Translations under genes and position numbers: made by a program
Assembly (NCBI GenBank): GCA_013397435.1
Contig: VZRG01001504.1
Span: forward strand, 62,001 to 126,000
Source of the DNA: Erythrocercus mccallii
Lineage: Eukaryota > Chordata > Aves > Passeriformes > Dicruridae
DNA length: 64,000 nt
Direction: 5' to 3'
Part shown: positions 52,064 through 63,045 of the stretch, piece after piece
Numbering within the stretch: the first letter of the stretch is position 1
Layout of the letters: each line of letters starts with the position of its first letter
The notes under the pieces: model-generated
What the model was told of the DNA's origin: nothing
The model's input: only the letters and a program-made list of their open reading frames with translations
The model's database searches: none

Positions 52064-52845
52064 TAGAATCATAGAATCTGCTGGAGTTGGAAGGGACCTA
52101 GCAGGATCACTGAGTCAAGCTCTTGGCCCAGTGCAAGGCACCCAAAGAGTAACACCATTGGCCATGAAAGTGTTGTCCAAATGCTTCTTGAACTCTGTCA
52201 AGCTTAGTGCTGTGACCATTTATATTCCTGGAGAGCCTGTTCCAGTGCCCAGCCACCCTCTGGGTGAAAAATCTTTTCCTCATATCCAACCCAAACCTCT
52301 CCAATTCAGTTTCAAGCCATTCCCTTGAGTCCTGTCACTGGTCACCAAAGAAAAGAGATCTGTACCTGCCTTTCCTCTTCCCCTTGTGAGGATGTTAAAA
52401 AACACAGTGAGGTCCCCCCTCAGTCTCCTCTTCTCCAGACTCAATAAACCAGGTGACCTCAGCTGCTCCTCATAAATCTTCCCCTCAAAGCTCTTCAGCA
52501 TCCTCGTGGTCCTTCTTTGGACACTCTCTTATAGCTTAATGTCATTTTTATATTATGGCACCCAGCATTGCCCCCAGCACTGGAGGTGAGGCTGTCCCAG
52601 TGCAGAGCAGAGCAGGACAATCCCCTCCCTTGCCTGGCTGGCCGTGCTGTGCCTGATCGCCCCAGGACAGGGTTGGCCCTCCTGGCTGCCAGGGCACTGC
52701 TGGCTCGTGTTCAACTTGCATTGACCAGGACTCCCAGGTCCCTCTCTGTGGCACTGCTCTCCAGTTTCTCATTCCCCAGTCTATACACACAACCTGGGTT
52801 GCCCTGTCAGAATCTGGCACTTACCCTTGTTAAACTTACGATAAG
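52064..52845 (-). mobile_element. CR1 LINE, about 780 bp, minus-strand sense, with 3' tail
   Basis: Starts with the CR1 tail in reverse (tagaatcatagaatc, then 'gagttggaagggacct') and continues through 'gcctgttccagtgcccagcc', 'gaaaaatcttttcctcatat', 'cctgtcactggtcaccaaag', 'tgacctcagctgctcctcat', 'tccttctttggacactctct' and 'ctccagtttctcattcccca'. Best-preserved repeat of the window. 5'-truncated. All open frames inside (both strands) are CR1-derived shadows. Confidence 0.96.
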
Positions 52846-55800
52846 TGTGTGACAGAGAGAACACTTCCCTGGCCAAAGTTCTGGGTATGCTATTCATTAG
52901 CCCGTGTACAGCTGTGGTTATACATTCATTCCACTCCTGTGCCTCCTTTTTGCGTGTTACTGGTTACTGATGTACCTCCACTAGCATATTTGCATCCTTT
53001 CTTCTTCAGGAAGACAGTGGAGAACATTTAGCTTTTCTTATCCAAGACAGCTTTGTATAAAATGCACCCACATATTGGGGTCTTGGTTGTGCCCTGCCAA
53101 AAAAAATTTCTGTCTTTAGACACTTCTTGGATTAATGTGGTGGGAGCCAACTGATCCTGGGAATGGACTGCCCTCTCCTGGAAAGCAGTATGCATATTCA
53201 AAATACAGGATTTCAACTGCTATAAAAAATTTACATTAGAATCTAAGGGAAAAAATCATCCATTGTAAATTAAAATAAACTAACAGTCTAATAATTAGCC
53301 AAAGAGATGGCTTGTTCCCCCTTTCAGAATGCTCTGTATTTCAGTGCATTCCACTATAAAAACAGATGAAGCATCCATTTAAAACATCCCCTTCTCTGTG
53401 CAGCTGAATCTCACACCTATTTCAAGCTCTCATAAAGGTTGTATTTGCTCTGGGTTCTTTGTGCTCTCAGTCTTTTCATTGACCTCCTGTATTATTAATG
53501 GCAATACTTCCAGTTTTTTCTCAGGGACTCCCATAGGCTGTGAAGACATCAAGCTGAATTATAGGAGAGAGGTTCTCCATTGGCAGGCTTTGGTTGTCAA
53601 TGCCTTTTAGAGAGCAGTGAGTGGCTTTGGTAGTCTCCATCCTCTAGAACTCACCTAATAGCCATCACAGCAACTGCCAAGCATGAGGATTACTTTCCCC
53701 TCCAGATGCTATGCAGGCAAAAGAAAATAGTCAGCAAAGAAGCCTTCTGTTTTAGAAGTTTCTTATAGTTGGAAACTGGCATGAGGTGTGATTTTTTTTC
53801 AGGGTCTGATTCGGTGGAAATGGAAGGGACTTTTTCTTCAGTATTCTTCAGTGTATAGCAGATTCAGAACTGTCCCTGAGTCTCAGCACTGGAGGACACA
53901 AGATCCAGTAACATATGAGGTGTCCAGCTCAAAGACTTCTCCATTGTGCAGGTTGAGGCAAGTCTTCAGCACTGTTGTTGACAACCAGTTACAGTGCGAA
54001 GTAAAAATGGTATCAGATCCTTAGTATCCACCTTGTCTCAGTGTGTACACATCAGAGGTAGGATTTAACTACCCAAAAATAAATGATTAGGGTCATTTAG
54101 AAATCTTCCTGTCATTGCCAGCAGAAAAGTTACAGGATATGAAGGAGACCCCATTCTTTCTCAAGTGGCAGCTGGAGCCCCATGAGAATTCCCTAGGCAG
54201 TCTAAAATGGTAATAGGTACTTTGCTTAAACAAGTCACGTGCCAGCTGTAAATCTTCTGCCCTATGTGTAAATAATTTATATCACAGTGAGGCTGTGAAA
54301 AATTGCCCCATTATTTTTTAAGATACATAAATAGGGTTTACTTCTCCATAATTTAAGACATGCAACAGAGGAAAAGAAAACAAAGAAGCTATAATGCATT
54401 TGAGTTTTTGCCATGCAGTGTAATACTAGAGAACCATCAAATCTCAGTATAGTTATTTTAATATTTTGTTTTGCATTGGCACATTCATTCTTCAGTGCCT
54501 CATTCCAATGACAGTTGTCCCTGTATACAAACAATACCCCTCCCAGAATGCACCACAAGGAGCATTGCTTTTCTTTCTGAGAACATAATGAAGCATCATC
54601 TTTAAGAAGAGGACTGACAAGCTGTCTAGAAATGTTAATATGCCCAAAAATATCATCTGCATTCATAGCCTCAGGAGTAATTCTCACCCTATGTTTAAGT
54701 AACTACTACTCTGGACTAGATTCAAATATCTATTGCACAAGACTTTCATCCTCTTGATCTTCTCCTTGGAGAACACAGAATATTTAAAAATAAATTTTTA
54801 ACTTTTCACTGAGAGGTGAATTTTGATGTTTGTAACATTCATTTACTTTTTTAAAAAGGCATTTTTTGTTAATTTTTCTGCAGAGTCAACAAAGATATCA
54901 AAAGCCAGCCTGACTCCTTTTTTAATTCTTCAGCATCTGATTTGTAAATTCTGATGGCCAAATTTTCATTGCTTACAATGACACATATGGACAAAGTGCA
55001 CTGTTTCATTGCAGTTCTAAAGCTAGGTTAGCTGTACAGTATTATCAGTTAAGAGGTTGCTGTCTTTTTTCCAGTGTCCTCATTTGGTGCTTCTGCTTCA
55101 GCTCAGTAGAGCTGAAAAAGCTTTTGAGCAAATGCTTTGGTTATTTCCCATGTTGCATATTCTGTACAGATGAAAAAGAGCAGTTGAATAGTTATTCCCT
55201 AAAAATATGTACAGGGGTCATTTATTATAATAAATGCACATTTGTAGACTAGAAAAGCATAGGACAGGTATTAATATCTAAAATAGTTTTCAAAGATAAT
55301 AAAACCCTAACAGGTGTTAACATCTTGGCAAGAGCTAAGCAGATGTTATGTATCACAGAGAACAACAGTGCAACAGTTCACCTTCTAAATGAACACCAAA
55401 CTTGCAGTTTTTATCATTAAAGATCCACTTTACACATGTAATATGCATTAGAGGATATACTCAGGAGACTTTCGTTATCTTATTTGATTGGATAATACTG
55501 TACTTTCAGCACTCCTATTATTAGAAGAGTAACAGTAATTCAACATGAATTTTGCAAGTGTCTTGACTTCATTATCTCAAAAAGATGCAAGACTAAAAGT
55601 TCTCTTGTTACTTGACTTATAAAGCTTTCAAACTCAAAGCATTAAGGCATTACAAAATTAAATATCTATAGCACTCCCCTAAAAATATCACTGTTCTTTC
55701 ATCTTAATCACTATGCACTTAGTGTCCATGGTTTCACTCATGCTGTGCTTAATAACCTTACATGTACATAACAGAAATTGATAAAACTTTTAACTAGGTC

Positions 55801-57610
55801 TTTCAAAAACTTGCCATGTTTCTATGTTGATTATCCTTGCCATTTTTGCTGAAAGACTTACTCTAAATAACAAAGACTAAGAGAGCATAGATACTCCTTT
55901 TTACTTCTCATATGAAAATCCTATAAAGTGGGGAGCTAGAGGAGAGAGGGATAAAAACCCAAACAACTCAAATAAACAAAAAATACTTTGAAAACCAGAA
56001 GAATTTGATAAAGTATGATTTACTTACCCAGGCAGTTTTTATTATCAGTACTTACAATTCAGTAGACAATTAGATTAGTTTAAGACTACTAATCTGATTG
56101 GGGTTTCTGTAATTTTTTGCACTCTGTTTTGTCTTCAGGGATGCTGCACTTTGTTATAATAGCCCAAATACTTCTCTGTTATATACTGGTTTAGAAGGCA
56201 TAGGTAGCATTCAGAAATATCTGGCATGTCAGGTAATATATTAAGGATTTTATACCTTCCTAGTAAAACCTTTCTCCATGGTAGGGGTACAGATACTATA
56301 CCATCAGTAACTAGTTAAATTATTAATTCTTAAACTCATTTGCTGCACTGTCAATCTCACCCTTGCCTGTGAATTAAGTTTCCTAGTTTATCATGGTTTT
56401 AAATATGAAACATACAACTATTTTCAATAATCATTTTCAAAAGTTGGTGGTGGCTTTTAATATAATCAAACTTTTTTTAAAAAACAAACTGATTTCTTTA
56501 TACCAGCTACTGTACAAGAGTCAAAACATTGTTCAAAATGCTGTTTTGCTCTTAAACAGAAATTTTGTGGGATTAGCCTCTTTCAACCAGATGTTCTTGT
56601 TTAAAAATTTTTGTATTAAATCCAGTCAGCAGTTTGGTGTTTTGTGTGTGAGATCCCTTGCATTAGGGAGAATATAAGAATCTGTTTCAAGTCCTGCTTT
56701 TCTTAGAGGATTAATGGAAAAAAAATAATAATTTAAAACAACATTTCAATACTTCTACATTATGTGCAATTCCAGGATCATATAAAATGTAGTGCTCTCT
56801 GCATGTTTATTATAAAATGGAATTGGTCAGCTAGGTCATATTTTAGTGTTCTGACTAAGCCTGTACCAAAAACTTTCTTCAAAGTAAATAGTAAGCTCTT
56901 ACAGTGTGTGTGAACCAACCTGCTCTGTCTCCCCGCACGTATCTCTTGATTCTCCTGATACTTCATTTATTGGCCCAACCTATTTTTACAGCTGGTATGG
57001 CTCTAAAAATTAAGTGAGCTTTAAGGCCCAAGGAAGGATTTGTGTGCACAAAACTTGTCTCATTTTTTCAACTGTAATAGTTGATCTAAGTGAAAAATAT
57101 TAAGTCCACATATAAATCTTGTCTTACCCATTTTCTTAGACCACTATTACAGCATGAACAAGCAAATAAAAAGTCTTTTCCACCTTTATTTGCAAGGGGT
57201 AGAACCCTGAGAATCAAAGGATTCTCATTCCTCCAAATGATTCCACATCTTCAGAAGAAAACTGATAGATTTTATCTGTTCTGAAGAATAAATAGATTTT
57301 TCCCAGCTTCATTGCTCTCATGCAGTTAAAGTGACAAAAACACCCAAAGTAGATGTAGTTACAGGAGAGTTCATAGTAATGCAGGTGCTGGCTGTGCCCT
57401 GCCCAGCATAAGCTGCATTTCTATGTACATCCTTTACTCCTACAGCCCTGCTTTTATGGATGATTTTACTGATGTTAGGTATCTAAGCTTTCTAAAGAAG
57501 ATCTGGTTTTAGCTCATCTATGATGTTTTGCTTAAGATGTACATAGATAAATTGCTAATCTGACCACTAAAAGTGTGCACCATAAAAGCAGATGAAAAAG
57601 CCTGGGTTTT
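52846..57610. other. intergenic, no gene seen
   Basis: AT-rich. The longest frame (54,277-54,687, minus, 136 codons) has no recognisable domain and no splice context. No repeat I can name. Confidence 0.55.
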
Positions 57611-57617
57611 GCTCAGT

Positions 57618-58140
57618 GTGAGGAACAATTCGTTGAACAAGCCACACAGCTGAGATGCTGGATTTTAAATAGTGTTCAGATCCAGCTGCACACTCTATTT
57701 GCCAGACATATTATCATAGCAGTACCAAATATCCTTGACTGTGAACGAAAGTATAGATGCTGCTTTAGTAGCAGCCCTCTTTTCTCCCTTCTTCTAGCAG
57801 TAGGTAAGGTCGTTGAAAGCAAAGATATTTTTCAAACATAAGCAAGAATTTATCTCCCTGTGAAATGGGTGATTAAAGCTAATATGCTTTCTTGAAGGAT
57901 TCCCAAGATAGACAGTTAAATTCATGTCTAGTTTGCCAGATCAAGCAGGCTTGTTTTGCATTGTTAATGTGAAGCCCGGCTGCAGAATAGAAATCACATT
58001 TGCACAATGTCTCTGAACATCAAGGCCTGTTTCCCAGGGTACCTAAGTATGCATTGAATTTGCAAATGTTGGGCTAAACCTTAAAAAGGCATTTACAAGT
58101 CCCTAAATCTGCAAGTTTTGCAGATGGTTGAGGGGTTGCA
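57618..58140 (+). repeat. ancient duplication copy B, block 1
   Basis: Partner of 29,752-30,250, same orientation. Landmarks: 'gatccagctgcacactc', 'acatattatcatagcagtac', 'ccttgactgtgaacgaaag', 'taagtatgcattgaatttgc' and 'gttgggctaaaccttaaaaa'. Confidence 0.65.
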
Positions 58141-58564
58141 CTGCTTTCTTTATCATTTACTGAGCACTCTGTCCCTGGATGTGTTCTCACACATGGAGGT
58201 TTGATTGAGGGGGAAGAGGAAAGGAAAATATGTCCAAAGGGACATTTTCTGGACCTGTCCTACCTTTAGGTAGGTAGATCTCTCTTCACTTTCACAACAG
58301 ACATCCAGTTTAGACTCTTATACACAAATACCTCCTCCTAGTGTCTCTAGCCAAGAAGCTACAGAGCTAAGGACTGTATTGGTTCAGTCTCTGCTGTGAA
58401 AAAAAGCACAATGTCTCAAGAAACAAATCTGCATAATCTGACAGCCTGAAACTCCAGCAGCAGAGGAAAAGCAAGAGGAGAATCTGGGCAACAGCTGCAC
58501 AGAGGACAGAGGATCGTGGTGCTAAGAAGTTGTTCGCTAACTCATCAGGGAAGAACGTGGCATG

Positions 58565-59020
58565 ACCTTACGTCAGAAAAGGGAAGAGTATAAAAATAGT
58601 TCATTACAGCATGGATTGGCCAGCATGTCCTAATATAAAGGGCAGTAGCTTCTGCTGTAGGAATTTATTGTCAAATAAAGTTGTTTCCAAGGAAAATAAG
58701 ACTGTTATTAAAAGGCACTATATCCAAAAGCATGTATTCTAGAGTAGTTTTAAAGGTGGAATAATTTCAGCTCTGTGATTTCCTTTCAGTGATTTCCTAA
58801 AAACTTATCCTTTACAGGAAAGAGAGTACTATGTTTTTTTCTAGAAGGTCTAGTTGCCAACAACACAAGCTAAGTTTCAGATTTGCTGGAGAGCAGAGGC
58901 TGAAGATGTCAGACATCCCTTCACTCTTAGTTACAATTGGACAAACAGCATATTGTCTTCATTTTGCCTGACAACATTAGCTCCTACCTCTGCATTCAGT
59001 TGACTGCTGGCAGTCCATTT
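58565..59020 (+). repeat. ancient duplication copy B, block 3
   Basis: Partner of 31,020-31,480; see that entry for the shared landmarks. The offset between copies is about 27.5 kb here. Confidence 0.7.
58566..58600 (+). promoter_or_regulatory. CRE-like site next to a TATA-like box
   Basis: 'ttacgtca' (CRE/ATF half-to-full site) at about 58,569-58,576 is followed 13 bases later by gtataaaaatag. The spacing is too short for a normal upstream CRE-TATA promoter but the pair is notable. No gene follows within the next 5 kb that I can see. Confidence 0.2.
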
Positions 59021-59319
59021 AAGTTTAATGTATGTTGCCATTGCACTTGTTTGGTATTTATTTTGTGCTGGTGAATCTCAGTCACTGACAAGTGACCTGT
59101 GACAGCGTATGCAGCTGATCACTACCACGTCTGCCTGGGAGAAAGGAGAGGTTTGAGTGGGAAGCTTTTTTCTCAGATGAGAAAGAACAGTATTTCCCTC
59201 AGAAGGAAGCTTAGTTTAGGACAGAAAAATAAATTACAATATAATACCTGAGAAATAAGAAAGAAACAAGGTGAAGGTAGAGCTATGTAGCCTATACAAT
59301 GTGCATGTAAAATATTGTT

Positions 59320-59745
59320 CAGCATTGTAGCTTGTTTTGTTCTTATGGTCTTATAGTTTTGACATTTACTTGAAACCAAATAAAACATGTACTAATAGAT
59401 GTCATAGCAGATTTTTATCTCTTTGCTCAGTGAAATGTCTCCACAAAATGAGTAAGTTCTTCCCAAGGGCTGTAAGAGATGATTGCACCAGTTTTCCCTG
59501 TGCCAGTCCAGCTCCCTGCCCAGCACCATTAAGGAAAAGTCACAGTAGACGTAAGCACAGAAAAAATCAGGAAAAAAGGTCCTTATTGGTGATGCATTTG
59601 TGTGAGTAAAGGTAAGAGGCAGTCAAGTGTTTTGAACTTCCAGTTTCTCTGCTGAATTAAACTGCATTTGCAGATTTTTCTCTACAGAAACGCCTCTGAC
59701 CTTGGATTCTTTCCTGCAGAGCTGAATGGCAGATCAGTCTAGAGA
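59320..59745 (+). repeat. ancient duplication copy B, block 4
   Basis: Partner of 34,560-35,030. The offset falls to about 24.7 kb because the spacer between blocks 3 and 4 is about 3 kb shorter in this copy. Confidence 0.8.
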
Positions 59746-59799
59746 GAAGTGCAGAGGAGAGGGATGATTGAGTGATGGCATGGATGCAAGATGGAGAGA

Positions 59800-60360
59800 A
59801 ATAAGCTCCTGTTTCCTCAGTTCCCTGTCCTGGAGCTGTCAGGCACCAGGAGCCCTTGCTGTCCCTGCCCAGGCACACAGGGCTGCCCCTTGGTCCAGGA
59901 CACACAGTGCTGCAGCAGGGCTGGTCTCCAGCTCCCCACAGCCCTGACCTGCCATGGGGCCCACAAAGCCAGGCCCACCTGCACGGCCTCAGCCCATGCC
60001 CATCCCCAGGGATGTCCCAAATGCCCGGTGCTGGGGCTGCCCTGGTGTCCCCCAGCTACTGCTCCCATCTAGAGGTGGGACAGGCCCGTGGGGAGCTCCT
60101 TAGGGAGCAAAACCATTTTCTCTGTGGTCCTTGCATCAGGAAAGGGTTTGTGCCCTCCTGTTTGACTCCCTGCTCCCACCCTGGTTGTCTCCAGCCAGTG
60201 ACCCCTGCAGCAGGGAAGGTGCAGGAGCCAAAGCACGAGAAGTGCCTGTCTGGCTCCGGCAGCTCCCCAGCACAGCCTTCTCCCAGCTGGCTGCGCAGAG
60301 ACCTTCATGCTCTGCAGGAGCTGCCACACTCCCGGTCTGAGAATTCACAGCAGGGGTAGG
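59800..60360. other. GC-rich intergenic segment directly after copy B
   Basis: GC-rich block with long overlapping open frames on both strands (up to 167 codons, 59,856-60,359 plus). They have low-complexity Pro/Ser/Ala/Gly composition and no domain or splice support. Possibly an eroded repeat, family unknown. Confidence 0.45.
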
Positions 60361-60831
60361 AGACCTGCTTGTGTAAAGTCATCCTGGGACAGGCTTCGTT
60401 ATGAACTGAATTTCTGGAAGTGAGCCCTTAGCCCAAGGTTTACCATCTGCCAGGAGAGGATTTATCATCTAACCTGTCACAGCACCAGCAGGTTTCTGGC
60501 ATTGTCTGTGGCTACAATGAAGATGCTTGAGGACCACTTGTGGGAGAAGGATAGACAAGAAAAACACAGTGAACATCAGGGATGCAGCCCTGGTAGCCCT
60601 TCTTGCTTTGCTTGTGTGAAAGCTGGGATAAGGAGCAGCATGGCTGGTACAACTGGAGCACAAGTGAAGAGTCTCGGGCCACGTGTCTCAGGAGTGGCCA
60701 TTAGACTGTGGCTCTGTAGAGGGCTGTGAGACACTTGAACAGTCATCACAATAATGTCAGCTCAGATACTTGTTATCAAACAGCTTTTTGAGGCACTACC
60801 ATCATACACCCGCTTGCTTTAGCAATGCTGA

Positions 60832-60890
60832 TATTTATAATTAATATGGAATTAATATGAATAATTAATATGAATATTAAATATGTATCT
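60832..60890 (+). repeat. AT-rich degenerate tandem repeat
   Basis: Repeated 'aattaatatgaat'-like units, three to four copies with variation. Confidence 0.8.
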
Positions 60891-61254
60891 TATTTATGTG
60901 TGTTTTAGTTGAGGTGTTCTGAATATACTTCAAAGTTAGTATTGCATCCAGCTGTCTGAATGCATTTCAAAAAAACCAGCCATTTTATTTGCTGTATTAT
61001 GTAAACCTAACCCATCCATGCAGAGGAACTAGTAAAAACTATGAGGCTTGTATTATTCTGGGTTATTTTTTTTGCAATTCTGCTATTTGATGCCTTGCTA
61101 ATTTCCTACATACTGTAAGATATGAAAGAACTATACTAAGGCAAAACCCTTTATGTTATACATAGGAAAGCCTTTAACAGTAAGGATAGTTGCTAGCTGC
61201 TTTCCTGAGAAGGGTGTCCTGGGAGGTTTTTAACCCGGGGTTGTTCAAGCAGCA

Positions 61255-61345
61255 GTCAGGAAGGATATCATAGAGTTGACTCTGTTTAAGGGAAGGGAGA
61301 CTGATTAGGTGGCTCCTGGAGACTCCTTTCTATTTCAGTTGGTAT
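61255..61345 (+). mobile_element. possible CR1 3' tail, heavily decayed
   Basis: 'actgattaggtggctcctgg' followed by 'agactcctttctatttcag' resembles the CR1 end 'gatgatctcc-gaggtccctt-ccaac'. Short and uncertain. Confidence 0.3.
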
Positions 61346-61349
61346 AGGA

Positions 61350-62400
61350 AAGGGCACAATCTTGGGTGTGTGCACTACATTTCAAATTAAAGATTCAGTT
61401 GTTGATACGCACGTGCAGGGAAAGAAAATACAGGAACAAACAATTGACGGAGGAAATGAGCTGTGAGTCTGCACCTCAAACCTTCCTCAAAGGTAAAAAG
61501 CAATAAAGATGTTCAGTTTTGGAAAGAGTTAGGCCTGGACAACCAGCTGTTTATGACTGTGGACAAGAGCATCATTCCTCTGAGTACAGTCCATGAGAAT
61601 ACTCAGTCCTTTGGGTCTCATTCATATACCTATATGTTAAGGTCATATAAACTAAAGTGAATATCAGTCTCTTATTTAGCAAGGTCATTTTAGTCAAGAT
61701 GTTTTCCTAAAGCATTATATTATCTTATAATTCGTTATCCAGCTATTCCAAGTAAAGAGCTATCAGCAGTGCTGGGAGTATGCTGGTAATGCCTGTGGTG
61801 CTGGTGCTGAGAAGCTCGGTGTTTGAGAGCTGGAGGCAGGAAAGCAGCTGCTGGGTGGGAGCCATTGCCCAGTTTGGTGGATGCCAGCAGGGCACAAAGT
61901 CTCCCTCCTCAGCTGCAGAACTGGCAGAGGCCAGGGATCAGGCCTAAACAAGACTGACTTGCATTTCTCATCATAGCTGGGGGGCACCTCTGCTGAAAAC
62001 AACAGAGCTGTCAAGGTGAGGCAACTCCAGAAGTTGCAATTATGTTCTGAAAAGCAGGGGCACAGCAGCTGCACCTAGTGTGCCCCTGGGGCAGAGGAAG
62101 CTGTCACTTGAATGAAATGATGTTGCTTCTAGGCTCATACTGGAGATGTCTTGAGAAAGGAGATTTCTGTGTCTTCCCAGAGTGATTTGGAAAAGATTTT
62201 TCTTTCTTTGAAAGGAGTTATTCTGATCAGTCAATCTTCCTGGGGCAAGGATTCAGTGTGCTGTACTTTTCCCAAAGGAAACCAAAGTGCTCTACGTGGT
62301 GACCCATAGCACAGAACTGCAGCCTGCCAGCTGAGCAGGGCATGTCGATATAAACAAGCTGGGTAATGGGCACAGTGCTGTGGGAACAGGAGTATTTCAA
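61350..62400. other. intergenic, no gene seen
   Basis: Mixed-composition sequence; a somewhat GC-rich part at 61,770-62,100 gives minus-strand open frames with no recognisable domain. Confidence 0.5.
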
Positions 62401-62401
62401 G

Positions 62402-62457
62402 AATCACAGAATATTCTGAGTTGGAAGGCACCCACAAGGGTCATCAAGCCCAACTCT
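62402..62457 (-). mobile_element. short CR1 3'-end fragment
   Basis: 'aatcacagaatattctgagt' then 'tggaaggcacccacaagggt' and 'catcaagcccaactct' is the reversed CR1 3' end. Only about 55 bases remain. Confidence 0.75.
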
Positions 62458-62631
62458 TAAGTGAATGTGTCTGGAGTTCTGGAAATGCATTTCTTCTCTT
62501 CATGTCTGTAAACTGAGAGTGTATCAGTGGAGAAGGAAGACAGAAGGTGCAAAAGCCATTCTACAGAGAAAGAAGCATTATTGGTAATGGCTTATGGAGA
62601 GTTGCTCTATAGCTGTGCTGAGGAATTGTTT

Positions 62632-63045
62632 CACAGAATTCACTGAATGAGAAGAAAAAGGCAATGAAAAGGATTATTGAGTTCAACCATCATGGTGTAA
62701 GAAAATGTACAGATCGAAAATGTAAACATCTGAAACAGGTTTGATAAACATCTGGATGCTTATCAGATGCTTATCAAACCTGTTTCTGAAGTTTCTAGTC
62801 ATGAAGATCTGAAAACCTCCCCAGGCAAAATTTCAGGTCATCCCTGAACCTCCTTTTCTGCCAGCTAAATACCCTCAGTTGCCTCAGCCACTCCTCACAG
62901 GACTTGTGCTCCAGATTCTTCACCAGCTCTGTTGCCCTTCTCTGGACACATTCTAGTGCCTTAATGTCCTTCTTGTAGTGAGGGACCCAGAACTGGACAC
63001 AGCACTTCAGGTGCGACCTCACCAGTGCCAAGTACAGGGTGATTA
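62632..63045 (-). mobile_element. CR1 LINE fragment, minus-strand sense, with disrupted middle
   Basis: A decayed tail ('cacagaattcactgaatgag', 'gattattgagttcaaccatc') is followed, after the hairpin at 62,732, by a clear CR1 part: 'tgcctcagccactcctcaca', 'ttgcccttctctggacacat', 'gacccagaactggacacagc', 'aggtgcgacctcaccagtgc'. The two parts may be one element interrupted by the hairpin sequence, or two copies. Confidence 0.8.
62732..62786. repeat. near-perfect 55-nt hairpin
   Basis: gaaacaggtttgataa (62,732-62,747) is exactly complementary to ttatcaaacctgtttc (62,771-62,786). Inside it, catctg (62,749-62,754) pairs with cagatg (62,764-62,769), leaving one mismatch and a 9-base loop: 22 of 23 pairs. 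It sits between two CR1-like stretches. It could be a fold-back insertion, a small inverted duplication or a hairpin RNA; the sequence does not decide. Confidence 0.9.

Noticed and set aside
52107..52852. Open frames on both strands at 52.1-52.85 kb
   Set aside because: All lie inside a CR1 LINE fragment and have no independent support as host genes.
54277..54687. 136-codon minus-strand frame
   Set aside because: No domain, motif, splice site or promoter support; length is within chance expectation for a 64-kb window.
59856..60359. 167-codon plus-strand frame
   Set aside because: Composition-driven (Pro/Ser/Ala/Gly/His), overlaps frames on the other strand, no domain.
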